64,000 bases of DNA from Ariolimax columbianus (GCA_036924085.1 JAVGWX010000001.1:2096603-2160602); one strand, 5' to 3'. Counted from the first letter of the stretch, positions 1-10,194 are shown. The notes: generated from the sequence alone by a model not told the origin. Numbers and translations: made by a program.

Positions 1-1
1 G

Positions 2-333
2 TCGACCATCATCCGGAACAAACGATGGACATACATCGGACATGTCCATAGAATGAACAACAACCGTCTTCCATTGCAGGCACTCGAATGGACACCAAGG
101 GGCGTTCGGAAAAGAGGAAGACCCAAGGAAACAGAAGAACAACCATCCGAGAGCGCTTAACTATGGGCCTCAGCGCCATACAAGATCTAAAAACAGTGGC
201 GTCACACCGTTCCAACTGGAGATCATTTGTTCCCGCCTTAAGCGCCGAATTTGACGCGCAAAGAACATTGAACGAACATAGAACTGTCCAGAACGGTTCA
301 ACTCTGTCCTTTACTCGCTCTCCAAAAATGTAG
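2..333 (+). pseudogene. RTE-like LINE, C-terminal tail of the endonuclease-reverse transcriptase (fragment)
   Basis: The start of the window carries the end of a non-LTR retrotransposon polyprotein. One frame reads IGHVHRMNNNRLPLQALEW and then KRGRPKE; after a frameshift near 140 the next frame continues with LSAIQDLKTVASHRSNWR. A GH-x-x-R segment, then W-x-P-x-G-x-R-x-x-GRP, then an alternating charged helix ending in R-x-x-W is the usual C-terminus of RTE-type LINE proteins, downstream of the RT thumb. The RT catalytic core would lie left of the window. The frameshift makes this a dead copy. The family assignment is from recalled motif patterns, not a search. Confidence 0.75.
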
Positions 334-827
334 CAAGTTGTCACATCGAATGTGCCCTAACTTGTCTCTTTTATTGACAGGACAAGAGACGCGATCTCTA
401 GTGTGTGCATCCCCTTATACGTTAGCAATGGGCCTGGCTTATTTCGCTTGTCCCATGCCCCGTGGTAGTTTACGACATACCCAGCTTTCATTTAAATGAG
501 TCATCTTATGATTTTTTGTTTTCAATCAGTGTTAAAATATGTCAGACAAATGTATTTGAAGATCCATTATTGAAAATATCTTACCCGTTGGCAACTTTCC
601 ACACTCTACTTGAACGTGTTGGCGACATTTCGGCAGATCAACAGCTTGGTACAACCATTCAACGATTGTCATTGATTTGAGATTTTCACTTCTTTAATCT
701 GACATTAGGCGTTTATTTATATGAACCGCCTTTCTGTTCTGTTTATGTTTGTCCCGTCCATGATAAACACGTATTGATTGAAACATCGATCACTGTACCT
801 ATTTCAAACGCTCAACAATATCTTTGG
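334..827. other. No gene recognised
   Basis: AT-rich sequence after the LINE tail. A 72-codon open frame (462-680, +) resembles no family I know. No array is seen. Confidence 0.5.
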
Positions 828-904
828 TTAACGTTTAAGCTCTTTATTCAGTATTTCTGCCTGGCCCCTTGTACACACATGGTCACCTCTAGTAACAGCT
901 GATA

Positions 905-1330
905 TAGTTATGTGCGTGTGTACTGGTATGTGTTTGTGTGTGTGTGTGTACTGGTGTGTTTGTGTGTGTGTACTGGTGTGTTTGTGTGTGTGTACTGGTG
1001 TGTTTGTGTGTGTACTGGTGTGTGTTTGTGTGTGTGTACTGGTTTGTGTGTGTGTACTAGTGTGTTTGTGTGTGTGTGTGTACTGGTGTGTTTGTGTGTG
1101 TGTACTGGTGTGTTTGTGTGTGTGTACTGGTGTGTTTGTGTGTGTGTACTGGTGTGTTTGTGTGTGTACTGGTGTGTGTTTGTGTGTGTGTACTGGTTTG
1201 TGTGTGTGTACTGGTGTGTTTGTGTGTGTGTGTGTGTGTACTGGTGTGTGTTTGTGTGTATGTGAGTACTGGTGTATTTTTGTGCGTGTACTAGTGTATT
1301 TGTGTGTGAGTACTGGTGTATTTGTGTATG
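905..1330. repeat. GT-rich compound microsatellite, about 16-18 bp periodicity
   Basis: Runs of GTGTGTACTGGTGTGTTT vary in the number of GT steps. All frames on both strands stay open, which explains several apparent ORFs. The array sits inside the minus-strand LINE RNase H domain, directly after a WIFSDPK-like segment. Confidence 0.95.
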
Positions 1331-2178
1331 CGTTTGTGAATAACTTGGGGTCACTAAAAATCCAAAAATCCACCGGAATCAATTCACTGAAGTCAAGCTG
1401 TTGGTGCAAAATCTCCACTGCCGTTTTTATAGCCTCGGCCTCCGCTTCATCATTTGAACTGTTTTCTCCCCATGAATCAGAAATCTCGTATATGGACCCA
1501 TCCGGGTATTTCATATGGATACCATACACAGTAAAAGATGTAGATTTGAATGCTGATCTAGTCGTACAGACCAGGACTGCTGATTTTGAGTAGCTAGAGA
1601 CTCTCCAAGGCACATGTCTTCAGGATATTAGGTGTTGTCTCCTTGGTGACTGTTTTTTTCTGTCAGGTGTGTTTTTATGACTGGCAGGCAAAGGTTCTCA
1701 CAAGGAGGTGTCCAAAGAACATATATTCCCGTTTCTCTCTTCTGCTACATCCAGTGGGTACAATTGCTTCAGTCTTCTCTTTTGCTTCCAAGTGTCAATT
1801 TGTACGCTTTTTGTGTGGCCATTTTCTTGGATCTCTCTACCACTTCAGTCAGTGCCCCCTTTCTCCAGATATCTAGCGGTTCTATGTTGGCCTCTATCTC
1901 GCATGCCGCTGTAGGTGTTGATCTCATCCCACCCACAAATTAGACTGAGAGCTTGATTCTCCACCCCGTCAATAGATGAGATGTTATTTGTACTCACAGT
2001 ATGGGAAGACTGTAGTCCATCAGCGGTCGTACATAACCAAGGTATAGTTGCCGAAGAGTTTGTTTATCAGCTCCCAAATTTGTACAAGATAGCCTTTTGA
2101 TTAAGTTCAATCGCTTGGTTGTTTTACTTCTGACATTGCAGATGTGGCTGCCAAATTTCAACTGTCTGTCGAGAGTTA
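1331..2178 (-). pseudogene. Jockey/I-like LINE: RT thumb, linker and start of RNase H (dead)
   Basis: Read on the minus strand. At 2178-1994 the frame gives TLDRQLKFGSHI and KTTKRLNLIKRLS followed by LRQLYLGYVRPLMDY, the usual end of a LINE RT domain. A linker with several stops follows. At 1613-1340 an RNase H-like segment reads DEAEAEAIKTAVEILHQQ, which supplies the domain's glutamate helix, then DFWIFSDPK, where the next aspartate strand is expected. The domain is cut by the GT microsatellite at 905-1330 and its rest is not seen. Stops, the microsatellite and a SINE at 2179-2419 show an old, inactive copy. RT plus RNase H points to the Jockey/I group; the exact clade is inference. Confidence 0.7.
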
Positions 2179-2419
2179 GAGTAAAGTAACCCATAACATT
2201 ACTGCCGTAGGGGTGTGAGGTGTTAGCGATCTCACATTTCAAAGACTTGGCTAAATGAGGGCGGTAGCCATCTCCCCTACCTCGCCGATTTTACTTCCAG
2301 GTCTGAACCGGTACCCGTTTAAGGCTGGGTCGACCCGGGAGCAATTGCGATCTGAAAAAAGCATTACCGCATCAACTGGGGAATGAGCCCAGGACCACTC
2401 AGATGCGAAGCCAGAGTTA
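2179..2419 (-). mobile_element. 5'-truncated tRNA-like SINE inserted in a LINE
   Basis: About 241 bp separate two halves of one LINE RT reading: VYLGVTL ends at the right edge and TLDRQLKF resumes at the left. AGAGTTA occurs at both edges (2172-2178 and 2413-2419), a likely 7-bp target duplication. On the minus strand the insert starts part-way through a tRNA-like head (a GGCTTCGCATCTGAG stem, then a B-box-like GGGCTCATTCCCC), followed by TTGATGCGGTAATGC and a tail. The block after the B box resembles the same place at 48.25-48.29 kb, suggesting one SINE family. Confidence 0.6.
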
Positions 2420-2600
2420 CTCCCAGATAAACTGGGGTATCCTCTTTTACTAGTAATTCTCCCTTCATTTTGATGTTGATGGATATCTTTGCTTCTTTAT
2501 GACTGCGGGAGAAGATGGTGAATATGGTTTTCTTTGTTTGTATCTTTTGTTTCCACAGTTCGCAGTATACTGACATTGTTAGTAGCGCTCTGTTGATCCC
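2420..2600 (-). pseudogene. Jockey/I-like LINE RT palm segment (upstream half of the SINE-split gene)
   Basis: The minus frame reads KTIFTIFSRSHKEAKISI and then KEDTPVYLGVTL, a typical segment between the RT catalytic palm and thumb (K-T-x-F-T-x-F-S, then Y-L-G-V). It continues across the SINE into the block at 1331-2178. The catalytic DD box would lie upstream, where nothing recognisable remains, so the element is truncated near 2600. Confidence 0.65.
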
Positions 2601-3076
2601 CTAATTACACCGTTGTTTTGGCTCGAGTTTTAATGAACCCAAGGCTCGGTCCTTAGACGGACTTTGCTCCTCATCTAAACTCTGGGTATGTTCGACTACC
2701 GTTGTATGACGCCTCCGACACGAGTCTAGCTTTGTTGAAAGGGTGACGCTAGTGGTCGAAGATAATTCTGACACAAGTCTATCGTTGTTCAAATCTATCA
2801 AGGCAGACTTTCAATCATGGCAGACTTTCAATCATAGCAGACTTTTAATTTTGGCTTCAATCATTAGGTTATTTCCGAGCATGAAAATTAGAAAGGACAA
2901 TTTACTTTTCCTGGATTGCTGGGCTGTTGGATTGCTGGATATTGGAATGTGTCAATACTTGTCAGAATGCTCGTCTCATGTCGGTAGTCGGTAGGCTAAA
3001 ATGCTCACACGACGACTCACTCTGGCTCTGCAACGTTCACTGCCTGACCTGATTCTCTTTCCTTTGTGACCCGGCT

Positions 3077-3086
3077 GTTTTATACA
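3077..3086 (-). promoter_or_regulatory. TATA box
   Basis: The minus strand reads TGTATAAAAC, a good TATA box, downstream of the heat-shock element. The same relative landmark (CTATAAAATC or AATATATAAC) occurs in the LTR-like blocks at 37.66 and 51.01 kb. Confidence 0.45.
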
Positions 3087-3169
3087 ATCCAAGTTCGCGC
3101 GTCATATCAGCGATACCGAACGAATCGCTAACATATTTTGCGCGGTGGGAAACGTGACGGGATAGTAGA

Positions 3170-3187
3170 TTCTAGAAAATTCTGGAA
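3170..3187 (-). promoter_or_regulatory. Heat-shock element, four alternating pentamers
   Basis: TTCTAGAAAATTCTGGAA fits TTC-nn-GAA-nn-TTC-nn-GAA with no mismatch. This is the binding pattern known for trimeric heat shock factor. It lies about 84 bp upstream of a minus-strand TATA box, a spacing normal for heat-shock promoters. Confidence 0.6.
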
Positions 3188-3550
3188 GGGTAACTCAGTA
3201 ATATTACTTGTTAAGCCTAGTCTGTTTCAGACGTTTCAAATGATGGGGTTAAGCCTGCACTTCCTATTAATGTGGTTGTTCGTCTATTATGACTCTTAAA
3301 TAAACGATGTTTATTCTGCACTTAAATGTTTAGCTATTATTTATGGATTCAAGGGATTAACTCTTTAAGTCCCTTAATGTGTCACAATTGAATCGTTGTT
3401 GTCACAGTCTTTATCAGGTGATGTACTTACTTGGGATACAGTTACAAAGTTTGTATTCATAAAGATGTGGTTCTTAATATATTGTGAAGCAATTGGGGGA
3501 GGTGTCAACTGAGATTGGCATGTGAACTGCTCTATTCTGGTTCCGGCGAC

Positions 3551-4684
3551 AAGAAGAGACTAACTACTGCTAAGGGCTGGATAAACTAGAAGAGACAAAC
3601 TACTGCTAAGGGCTGGATAAACTAGAAGAGAAACTACTGCTAAGGGCTGGATAAACTAGAAGAGACAAACTACTGCTAAGGGCTGGATAAACTAGAAGAG
3701 ACTAACTACTGCTAAGGGCTGGATAAACTAGAAGAGACAAACTACTGCTAAGGGCTGGATAAACTAGAAGAGACAAACTACTGCTAAGGGCTGGATAAAC
3801 TAGAAGAGACAAACTACTGCTAAGGGCTGGATAAACTAGAAGAGACAAACTACTGCTAAGGGCTGGATAAACTAGAAGAGAAACTACTGCTAAGGGCTGG
3901 ATAAACTAGAAGAGACAAACTACTGCTAAGGGCTGGATAAACTAGAAGAGAAACTACTGCTAAGGGCTGGATAAACTAGAAGAGAAACTACTGCTAAGGG
4001 CTGGATAAACTAGAAGAGACAAACTACTGCTAAGGGCTGGATAAACTAGAAGAGACAAACTACTGCTAAGGGCTGGATAAACTAGAAGAGACAAACTACT
4101 GCTAAGGGCTGGATAAACTAGAAGAGAAACTACTGCTAAGGGCTGGATAAACTAGAAGAGAAACTACTGCTAAGGGCTGGATAAACTAGAAGAGACAAAC
4201 TACTGCTAAGGGCTGGATAAACTAGAAGAGACAAACTACTGCTAAGGGCTGGATAAACTAGAAGAGACAAACTACTGCTAAGGGCTGGATAAACTAGAAG
4301 AGAAACTACTGCTAAGGGCTGGATAAACTAGAAGAGACTAACTACTGCTAAGGGCTGGATAAACTAGAAGAGACAAACTACTGCTAAGGGCTGGATAAAC
4401 TAGAAGAGAAACTACTGCTAAGGGCTGGATAAACTAGAAGAGACTAACTACTGCTAAGGGCTGGATAAACTAGAAGAGACTAACTACTGCTAAGGGCTGG
4501 ATAAACTAGAAGAGACAAACTACTGCTAAGGGCTGGATAAACTAGAAGAGACAAACTACTGCTAAGGGCTGGATAAACTAGAAGAGACAAACTACTGCTA
4601 AGGGCTGGATGAACTAGAAGAGACTAACTACTGCTAAGGGCTGGATAAACTAGAAGAGACTAACTACTGCTAAGGGCTGGATAA
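3551..4684. repeat. 36-bp minisatellite (with 34-bp variants), about 32 copies
   Basis: The core is CTACTGCTAAGGGCTGGATA then AACTAGAAGAGA. Copies differ almost only at the joint (GACAAAC, GACTAAC or the shorter GAAAC), giving three interspersed types. High identity suggests recent amplification. Confidence 0.98.
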
Positions 4685-4831
4685 GATGCAACCATCTCGC
4701 TGCCAACCTGATTCTGTCTCTTGGAGCACGTGCTCTTCACATTTATTACAGTACTCGATATCTATTTTTTGAGATTACATCAAGTGTCAAGTCTTTAACA
4801 TGTCACAGTTTGAAATTCTTGTTCTGTTTAG

Positions 4832-4984
4832 CAACTTGACCTTTGACTACAGCTCACACAAGAGTTTGACCTTTGACTACGGCTCACACAATAACTTGAC
4901 CTTTTACTACTGCCCACACAACAACTGGACCTTTGACTACAGCCCACACAATAACTTGACCTTTTTACAGCAACCCACACAAGT
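4832..4984. repeat. About 30-bp minisatellite made from DDE transposase codons, 5 copies
   Basis: On the minus strand the unit contains TTGTGTGGGCTGTAGTCAAA. The right-most copy is the ELVWVAVK segment of the adjacent transposase itself (GAACTTGTGTGGGTTGCTGT...), so the array grew out of the gene at that point. One frame reads VWAVVKG in several units. Confidence 0.85.
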
Positions 4985-5085
4985 TCTATGGGGTTGAGGT
5001 GCGAATGGTACGGTGGTATTCGATTTGATGTGTGGCCATGCTCTGCAATTATCTTGTCAATTAAAAATATCTCTCTTCCTATCAC
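4963..5085 (-). pseudogene. DDE transposase (Tc1/mariner superfamily), C-terminal fragment
   Basis: The frame reads IIAEHGHTSNRIPPYHSHLN and then PIELVWVAVK. PPY-x-x-x-LNPIE-x-x-W-x-x-VK is the hallmark around the third catalytic acid of Tc1/mariner-superfamily transposases of the kind common in invertebrates; the glutamate of NPIE is present. Only about 40 residues remain. Upstream the frame is lost by 5100; downstream the reading runs straight into the repeat built from its own codons. No terminal inverted repeat was found nearby. Confidence 0.75.
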
Positions 5086-5210
5086 GCCTCACAGGCTAAA
5101 GTGATTCTGGTTTTAGAGTTTGGTTTTAGAGTTTTGGGAGAAAAAGGTTTTTTTTCTTTCGCAAGTAAAATCGTGATTATTAGTTTCGTGCGTGATGAAG
5201 TTGGAATGTT

Positions 5211-5610
5211 GTCTTCCTGTGCTACAACATTATGATAGGATCCATTGTCTTCCTGTGCTACAACATTATGATAGGATCCATTGTCTTCCTGTGCTACAAC
5301 ATTATGATAGGATCCATTGTCTTCCTGTGCTACAACATTATGATAGAATCCATTGTCTTCCTGTGCTACAACATTATGATAGGATCCATTGTCTTCCTGT
5401 GCTACAACATTATGATAGGAACCATTGTCTTCCTACGCTACAACATTATGATAGGATCCATTGTCTTCCTACGCTACAACATTATGATAGGATCCATTGT
5501 CTTCCTGCGCTACAACATTATGATAGGATCCATTGTCTTCCTTCGCTACAACATTATGATAGGATCCATTGTCTTCCTACGCTACAACATTATGAGATGA
5601 TCCATTGTCT
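5211..5610. repeat. 36-bp minisatellite, 11 copies
   Basis: The unit starts GTCTTCCTGTGCTACAACAT and ends TAGGATCCATT. Because 36 is divisible by three, two plus frames are open throughout. Early copies have CTGTGC and later ones CTACGC or CTTCGC. Confidence 0.97.
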
Positions 5611-5760
5611 ATTACACGACATGACGGTCTAACGAGAGAGAGAAGATTTGTGTTCCCCAACTAATTCCTGCAAATATCTCCCTTCATCTCAGTGTGGTAG
5701 CCCCTACAATCTGTGGGCTGTACTTGGAAAATACGTTCTGCGCCACTTATTAGACCATTT

Positions 5761-6243
5761 CCCTTGCTACCTGTATGAGTTATTGCAATGTGTTGACCCT
5801 TGCTACCTGGATGAGTTATTACAATGTGTTGACCCTTGCTACCTGGATGAGTTATTGCAATGTGTTGACCCTTGCTACATGTATGAGTTATTACAATGTG
5901 TTGACCCTTGCTACCTGGATGAGTTATTGTAATGTGTTGACCCTTGCTACCTGTATGAGTTATTACAATGTGTTGACTCTTGCTACCTGGATGACCTATT
6001 ATAATGTGTTGACCCTTGCTACCTGGATGACCTATTATAATGTGTTGACCCTTGCTACCTGGATGACCTATTATAATGTGTTGACCCTTGCTACCTGGAT
6101 GACCTATTATAATGTGTTGACCCTTGCTACCTGGATGACCTATTATAATGTGTTGACCCTTGCTACCTGGATGACCTATTATAATGTGTTGACCCTTGCT
6201 ACCTGGATGACCTATTATAATGTGTTGACCCTTGTTACTTGGT
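5761..6243. repeat. 36-bp minisatellite, about 13 copies
   Basis: The unit is TGTTGACCCTTGCTACCTGG plus ATGACCTATTATAATG. The left part carries GAGTTATT in place of GACCTATT, so it has two domains with a switch near 5990. The open frame across it is a by-product of the unit length. Confidence 0.97.
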
Positions 6244-6410
6244 ATTTCCCTTCTCTTGGATCAGTCCAGTGATTGCCTTTCTTCCTCTGTATGGTAAGCG
6301 TTTACTCACGATTCGTTCAAATATGATGTGTCATAGCCTTCCCTACCGAGCTCACGAATCGGTCTAAGGTATTGGCATCCCACGTCGATGATATGAGGTT
6401 TTTCACAAAC

Positions 6411-6768
6411 TACGAGGCGTGTTCACGTGAAGCCGGACTAAACTGCAACCAGTGAAGATACGTACGATCCGCATGATGACGTCACTTCTGGTGTAAACAG
6501 CACATATTAATCGTCAAGTTTGCAAAATTTCATTATCCTCCGACTCATAGTTTTTTCAGCAGCCCGTTGAAATCATGGCGGTGTGATACGTGATCCGACC
6601 AGAGTTGATCAGCGAGCGGTGATTCAGTTTATAACAGCTGTATGATGTTGACCAGTTCCTATTTATCACAGAATGCAGGCAGTGTATGGTGACAAAAGTG
6701 TGTCGAAGACAACAGCGAAGAACTGGACAACGATGTTTAAAGAAGAACGTGAGTTAACGAAAGATCTT
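6411..6768 (+). pseudogene. mariner-like element, 5' inverted end and N-terminal transposase
   Basis: The block begins at a TA dinucleotide with CGAGGCGTGTTCACGTGAAG, which aligns with the inverted end of the mariner at 16.5-17.8 kb (shared AAGCCGG-AC core). Further in, a frame reads MQAVYGDKSVSKTTAKNW then TMFKEERELTKDLPRPGQ. This matches the first helix-turn-helix of mariner transposases (x-VYG-x-x-x-x-S-x-x-T-x-x-x-W, then F-x-x-x-R, then D-x-PR-x-G-x). The start of the frame is damaged. Right after PRPGQAHVV the sequence turns into a 41-bp array built from this same segment; the catalytic domain and 3' end are missing. Confidence 0.75.
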
Positions 6769-7178
6769 CCGAGACCAGGTCAAGCTCATGTTGTTACGTT
6801 AACTCACGTCCGAGACCAGGTCAAGCTCATGTTGTTGCGTTAACTCACGTCCGAGACCAGGTCAAGCTCATGTTGTTGCGTTAACTCACGTCCGAGACCA
6901 GGTCAGGCTCATGTTGTTGCGTTAACTCACGTCCGAGACCAGGTCAAGCTCATGTTGTTGCGTTAACTCACGTCCGAGACCAGGTCAAGCTCATGTTGTT
7001 GCGTTAACTCACGTCCGAGACCAGGTCAGGCTCATGTTGTTGCGTTAACTCACGTCCGAGACCAGGTCAAGCTCATGTTGTTGCGTTAACTCACGTCCGA
7101 GACCAGGTCAGGCTCATGTTGTTGCGTTAACTCACGTCCGAGACCAGGTCAAGCTAATGTTGTTGCGTTAACTCACGT
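6769..7178. repeat. 41-bp minisatellite of mariner transposase origin with an inverted joint, 10 copies
   Basis: Each unit holds CCGAGACCAGGTCAAGCTCA plus TGTTGTTGCG (the transposase PRPGQAHVV codons, forward) and then TTAACTCACGT, the reverse complement of ACGTGAGTTAA found upstream at 6749-6758 in the same gene. Copies differ by single bases (GTCAAG/GTCAGG). Confidence 0.93.
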
Positions 7179-7194
7179 CCTTCTTTAGACATCG
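7165..7194 (-). repeat. 30-bp inverted copy of mariner transposase closing the array
   Basis: This block is the reverse complement of 6731-6760 at 27 of 30 positions. It begins inside the last repeat unit and runs past the array into CTTCTTTAGACATCG. The array is thus enclosed by an inverted pair about 400 bp apart. Confidence 0.85.
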
Positions 7195-7369
7195 ATTTAA
7201 GAGTGTTTGGAGTCTCGTGGTTTTATCACAACTCTCATTTACTGTGTTAAGGGGAAGCCATTGGGGGATAAATATGTGTTTTACTTAACAGGTGTTTTTG
7301 TACATTCGTCCGTCACTTGTAGAGATTTGTTTAGTCCATTGTGAGAATTCACTAGCACAATGTATGAGT

Positions 7370-8050
7370 ATGTGTGAGTGTGTGTGTGTTAGTGGGTGTG
7401 TGGGTGTATGAGCGGGTGTGTATATATATAGAGAGAGAGGGAGAGAGAGAGCCAGAGATAGGGGAGACGGCAGGTAGGTAGACAACCAAAGACATACATA
7501 AATGTTTGTAAACATACAGGTAGACAGGCAGGTAGGTATGTATGTATACTAGCAGGCATGTATGTAGGTAGACTGGCAGGTAGGTATTCAGACATACATG
7601 TAGGTAGATAGGCAGACAGACATACATACAGGTAGGTAGGCAGACAGACATACAAGCTGGTAGGTAGGAGAAAAACAGGCATGTAGACAGATTCAAACAA
7701 ATATATAGTCAGGTTTGTATTCAAATAAATAGACAGGAAGGAAGTTAGGCAGACAAACAGATAGGCAGGCAGAGTAGACAGACAGGACGGTCCGCAGACA
7801 AACAGATAGACAGCCATAAATCCAAGTAGATAGGCTGACAGACAGACAGGCAGATACGGGCAGACAAGAAGGTAGACAGGTATTTAGGTAGGCAGATATA
7901 CGGGCAGGTAGGAAGAGTTAGGTATGTAGGTAGGCAGACATACGGGTAGGTAGGAAGGTAGACAGGAAGGTAGGTAGGCACATGCATGAATGTAGGCAGG
8001 CAGATATATTGGCAGGTAGGTAGGTATGTACGCCGATATGCATACAACTC
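7370..8050. repeat. Degenerate tetranucleotide region (GTAG/GCAG/ACAG mixture)
   Basis: A short TG/TA and GA stretch (7370-7460) is followed by about 600 bp of GTAGGTAGGCAGACAGACAT-type sequence with no longer stable unit. Several open frames on the minus strand are by-products. Confidence 0.9.
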
Positions 8051-8095
8051 GACCTACAGATAGCAAAAGAGAATGAGTGAGACAAAGTACATACT

Positions 8096-10174
8096 GGAGA
8101 GTCTAATGTGATGGTTTGACCTGGAGAGTCTAATATGATGGTTTGACCTGGAGAGTCTAATATGATGGTTTGACCTGGAGAGTCTAATATGATGGTTTGA
8201 CCTGGAGAGTCTAATATGATGGTTTGACCTGGAGAGTCTAATATGATGGTTTGACCTGGAGAGTCTAATATGATGGTTTGACCTGGAGAGTCTAATATGA
8301 TGGTTTGACCTGGAGAGTCTAATATGATGGTTTGACCTGGAGAGTCTAATATGATGGTTTGACCTGGAGAGTCTAATATGATGGTTTGACCTGGAGAGTC
8401 TAATATGATGGTTTGACCTGGAGAGTCTAATATGATGGTTTGACCTGGAGAGTCTAATATGATGGTTTGACCTGGAGAGTCTAATATGATGGTTTGACCT
8501 GGAGAGTCTAATATGATGGTTTGACCTGGAGAGTCTAATATGATGGTTTGACCTGGAAAGTCTAATATGATGGTTTGACCTGGAGAGTCTAATATGATGG
8601 TTTGACCTGGAGAGTCTAAGATGATGGTTTGACCTGGAGAGTCTAATATGATGGTTTGACCTGGAGAGTCTAATATGAAGGTTTGACCTGGAGAGTCTAG
8701 TATGGTGGTTTGACCTGGAGAGTCTTAATGTGATGGTTTGACCTGGAGAGTCTAATGTGATAGTTTCACCTGGAGAGTTTAATATGATGGTTTGACCTGG
8801 AGAGTCTAATATGATGGTTTTGACCTGGAGAGTCTAATATGATGGTTTGACCTGGAGAGTCTAATATGATGGTTTGACCTAGAGAGTCTAATATGATGGT
8901 TTGACCTAGAGAGTCTAATATGATGGTTTGACCTGGAGAGTCTAATATGATGGTTTGACCTGGAGAGTCTAATATGATGGTTTGACCTGGAGAGTCTAAT
9001 ATGATGGTTTGATCTGGAGAGTCTAATATGATGGTTTGACCTGGAGAGTCTAATATGATGGTTTGACCTGGAGAGTCTAATATGATGGTTTGACCTGGAG
9101 AGTCTAATATGATGGTTTGACCTGGAGAGTCTAATATGGTGGTTTGACCTGGAGAGTCTAATATGATGGTTTGACCTGGAGAGTCTAATGTGATGGTTTG
9201 ACCTGGAGAGTCTAATAGGATGGTTTGACCTGGAGAGTCCAATATGATGGTTTGACCTGGAGAGTCTAATATGATGGTTTGACCTGGAGAGTCTAATATG
9301 ATGGTTTGACCTGGAGAGTCTAATATGATGGTTTGACCTGGAGAGTCTAATATGATGGTTTGACCTGGAGAGTCTAATATGATGGTTTGACCTGGAGAGT
9401 CTAATATGATGGTTTGACCTAGAGAGTCTAATATGATGGTTTGACCTGGAGAGTCTAATATGATGGTTTGATCTGGAGAGTCTAATATGATGGTTTGACC
9501 TGGAGAGTCTAATATGATGGTTTGACCTGGAGAGTCTTAATGTGATGATTTTACCTGGAGAGTCTAATGTGATGGTTTGACCTGGAGAGTCTAATATGAT
9601 GGTTTGACCTGGAGAGTCTAATATGATGGTTTGACCTGGAGAGTCTAATATGATGGTTTGACCTGGAGAGTCTAACATGATGGTTTGACCTGGAGAGTCT
9701 AATATGATGGTTTGACCTGGAGAGTCTAATATGGTGGTTTGACCTGGAGAGTCTAATATGATGGTTTGACCTGGAGAGTCTAATGTGATGGTTTGACCTG
9801 GAGAGTCTAATATGATGGTTTGACCTGGAGAGTCTAATATGATGGTTTGACCTGGAGAGTCTAATATGATGGTTTGACCTGGAGAGTCTAATATGATGGT
9901 TTGACCTGGAGAGTCTAATATGATGGTTTGACCTGGAGAGTCAAATATGGTGGTTTGACCTGGAGAGTCTAATATGATGGTTTGACCTGGAGAGTCTAAT
10001 GTGATGGTTTGACCTTGAGAGTCTAATATGATGGTTTGACCTGGAGAGTCTAATATGATGGTTTGACCTGGAGAGTCTAATATGATGGTTTGACCTGGAG
10101 AGTCTAATATGATGGTTTGACCTGGAGAGTCTAATATGATGGTTTGACCTGGAGAGTCTAATATGATGGTTTGA
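8096..10174. repeat. 27-bp minisatellite, about 77 copies
   Basis: The unit is TCTAATATGATGGTTTGACC plus TGGAGAG. Most copies differ by at most one base; variants (ATGTGATGG, GACCTAGAG, ATGGTGG) cluster towards 8650-10000, while 8100-8560 is almost invariant. The 27-bp length keeps a 459-codon minus frame open (8806-10185). That frame encodes only a nine-residue repeat, with no sign of a real gene. Confidence 0.98.
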
Positions 10175-10194
10175 CGAAAGGACAATATGATACT

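Larger units (their letters stand above)
2601..3425 (-). other. LTR-like or promoter-bearing block, minus orientation
   Basis: Read on the minus strand, this AT-balanced block has a heat-shock-type element (3170-3187), a TATA box about 84 bp downstream (3077-3086) and a short leader with three near-copies of GATTGAAAGTCTGCC (2800-2845). An AATAAA lies upstream near 3296. The order suggests the promoter half of an LTR or of a stress-induced gene. No coding domain follows; a 66-codon frame (2601-2801, -) is not recognised. The LTR reading is inference, since no second copy is in the window. Confidence 0.35.

Noticed and set aside
905..1330. GT-rich array as an expansion of RNase H codons
   Set aside because: The unit is simple GT-rich sequence and cannot be matched to expected RNase H residues, unlike the other transposon-born arrays.
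3290..3310. Polyadenylation signal of a plus-strand gene (AATAAA)
   Set aside because: No plus-strand gene ends here; it is mentioned only as part of the LTR-like block.
8806..10185. 459-codon minus-strand open frame as a repeat-protein gene
   Set aside because: It is entirely the 27-bp array; several reading registers appear as the array shifts, and no signal peptide, start context or flanking exon is seen.
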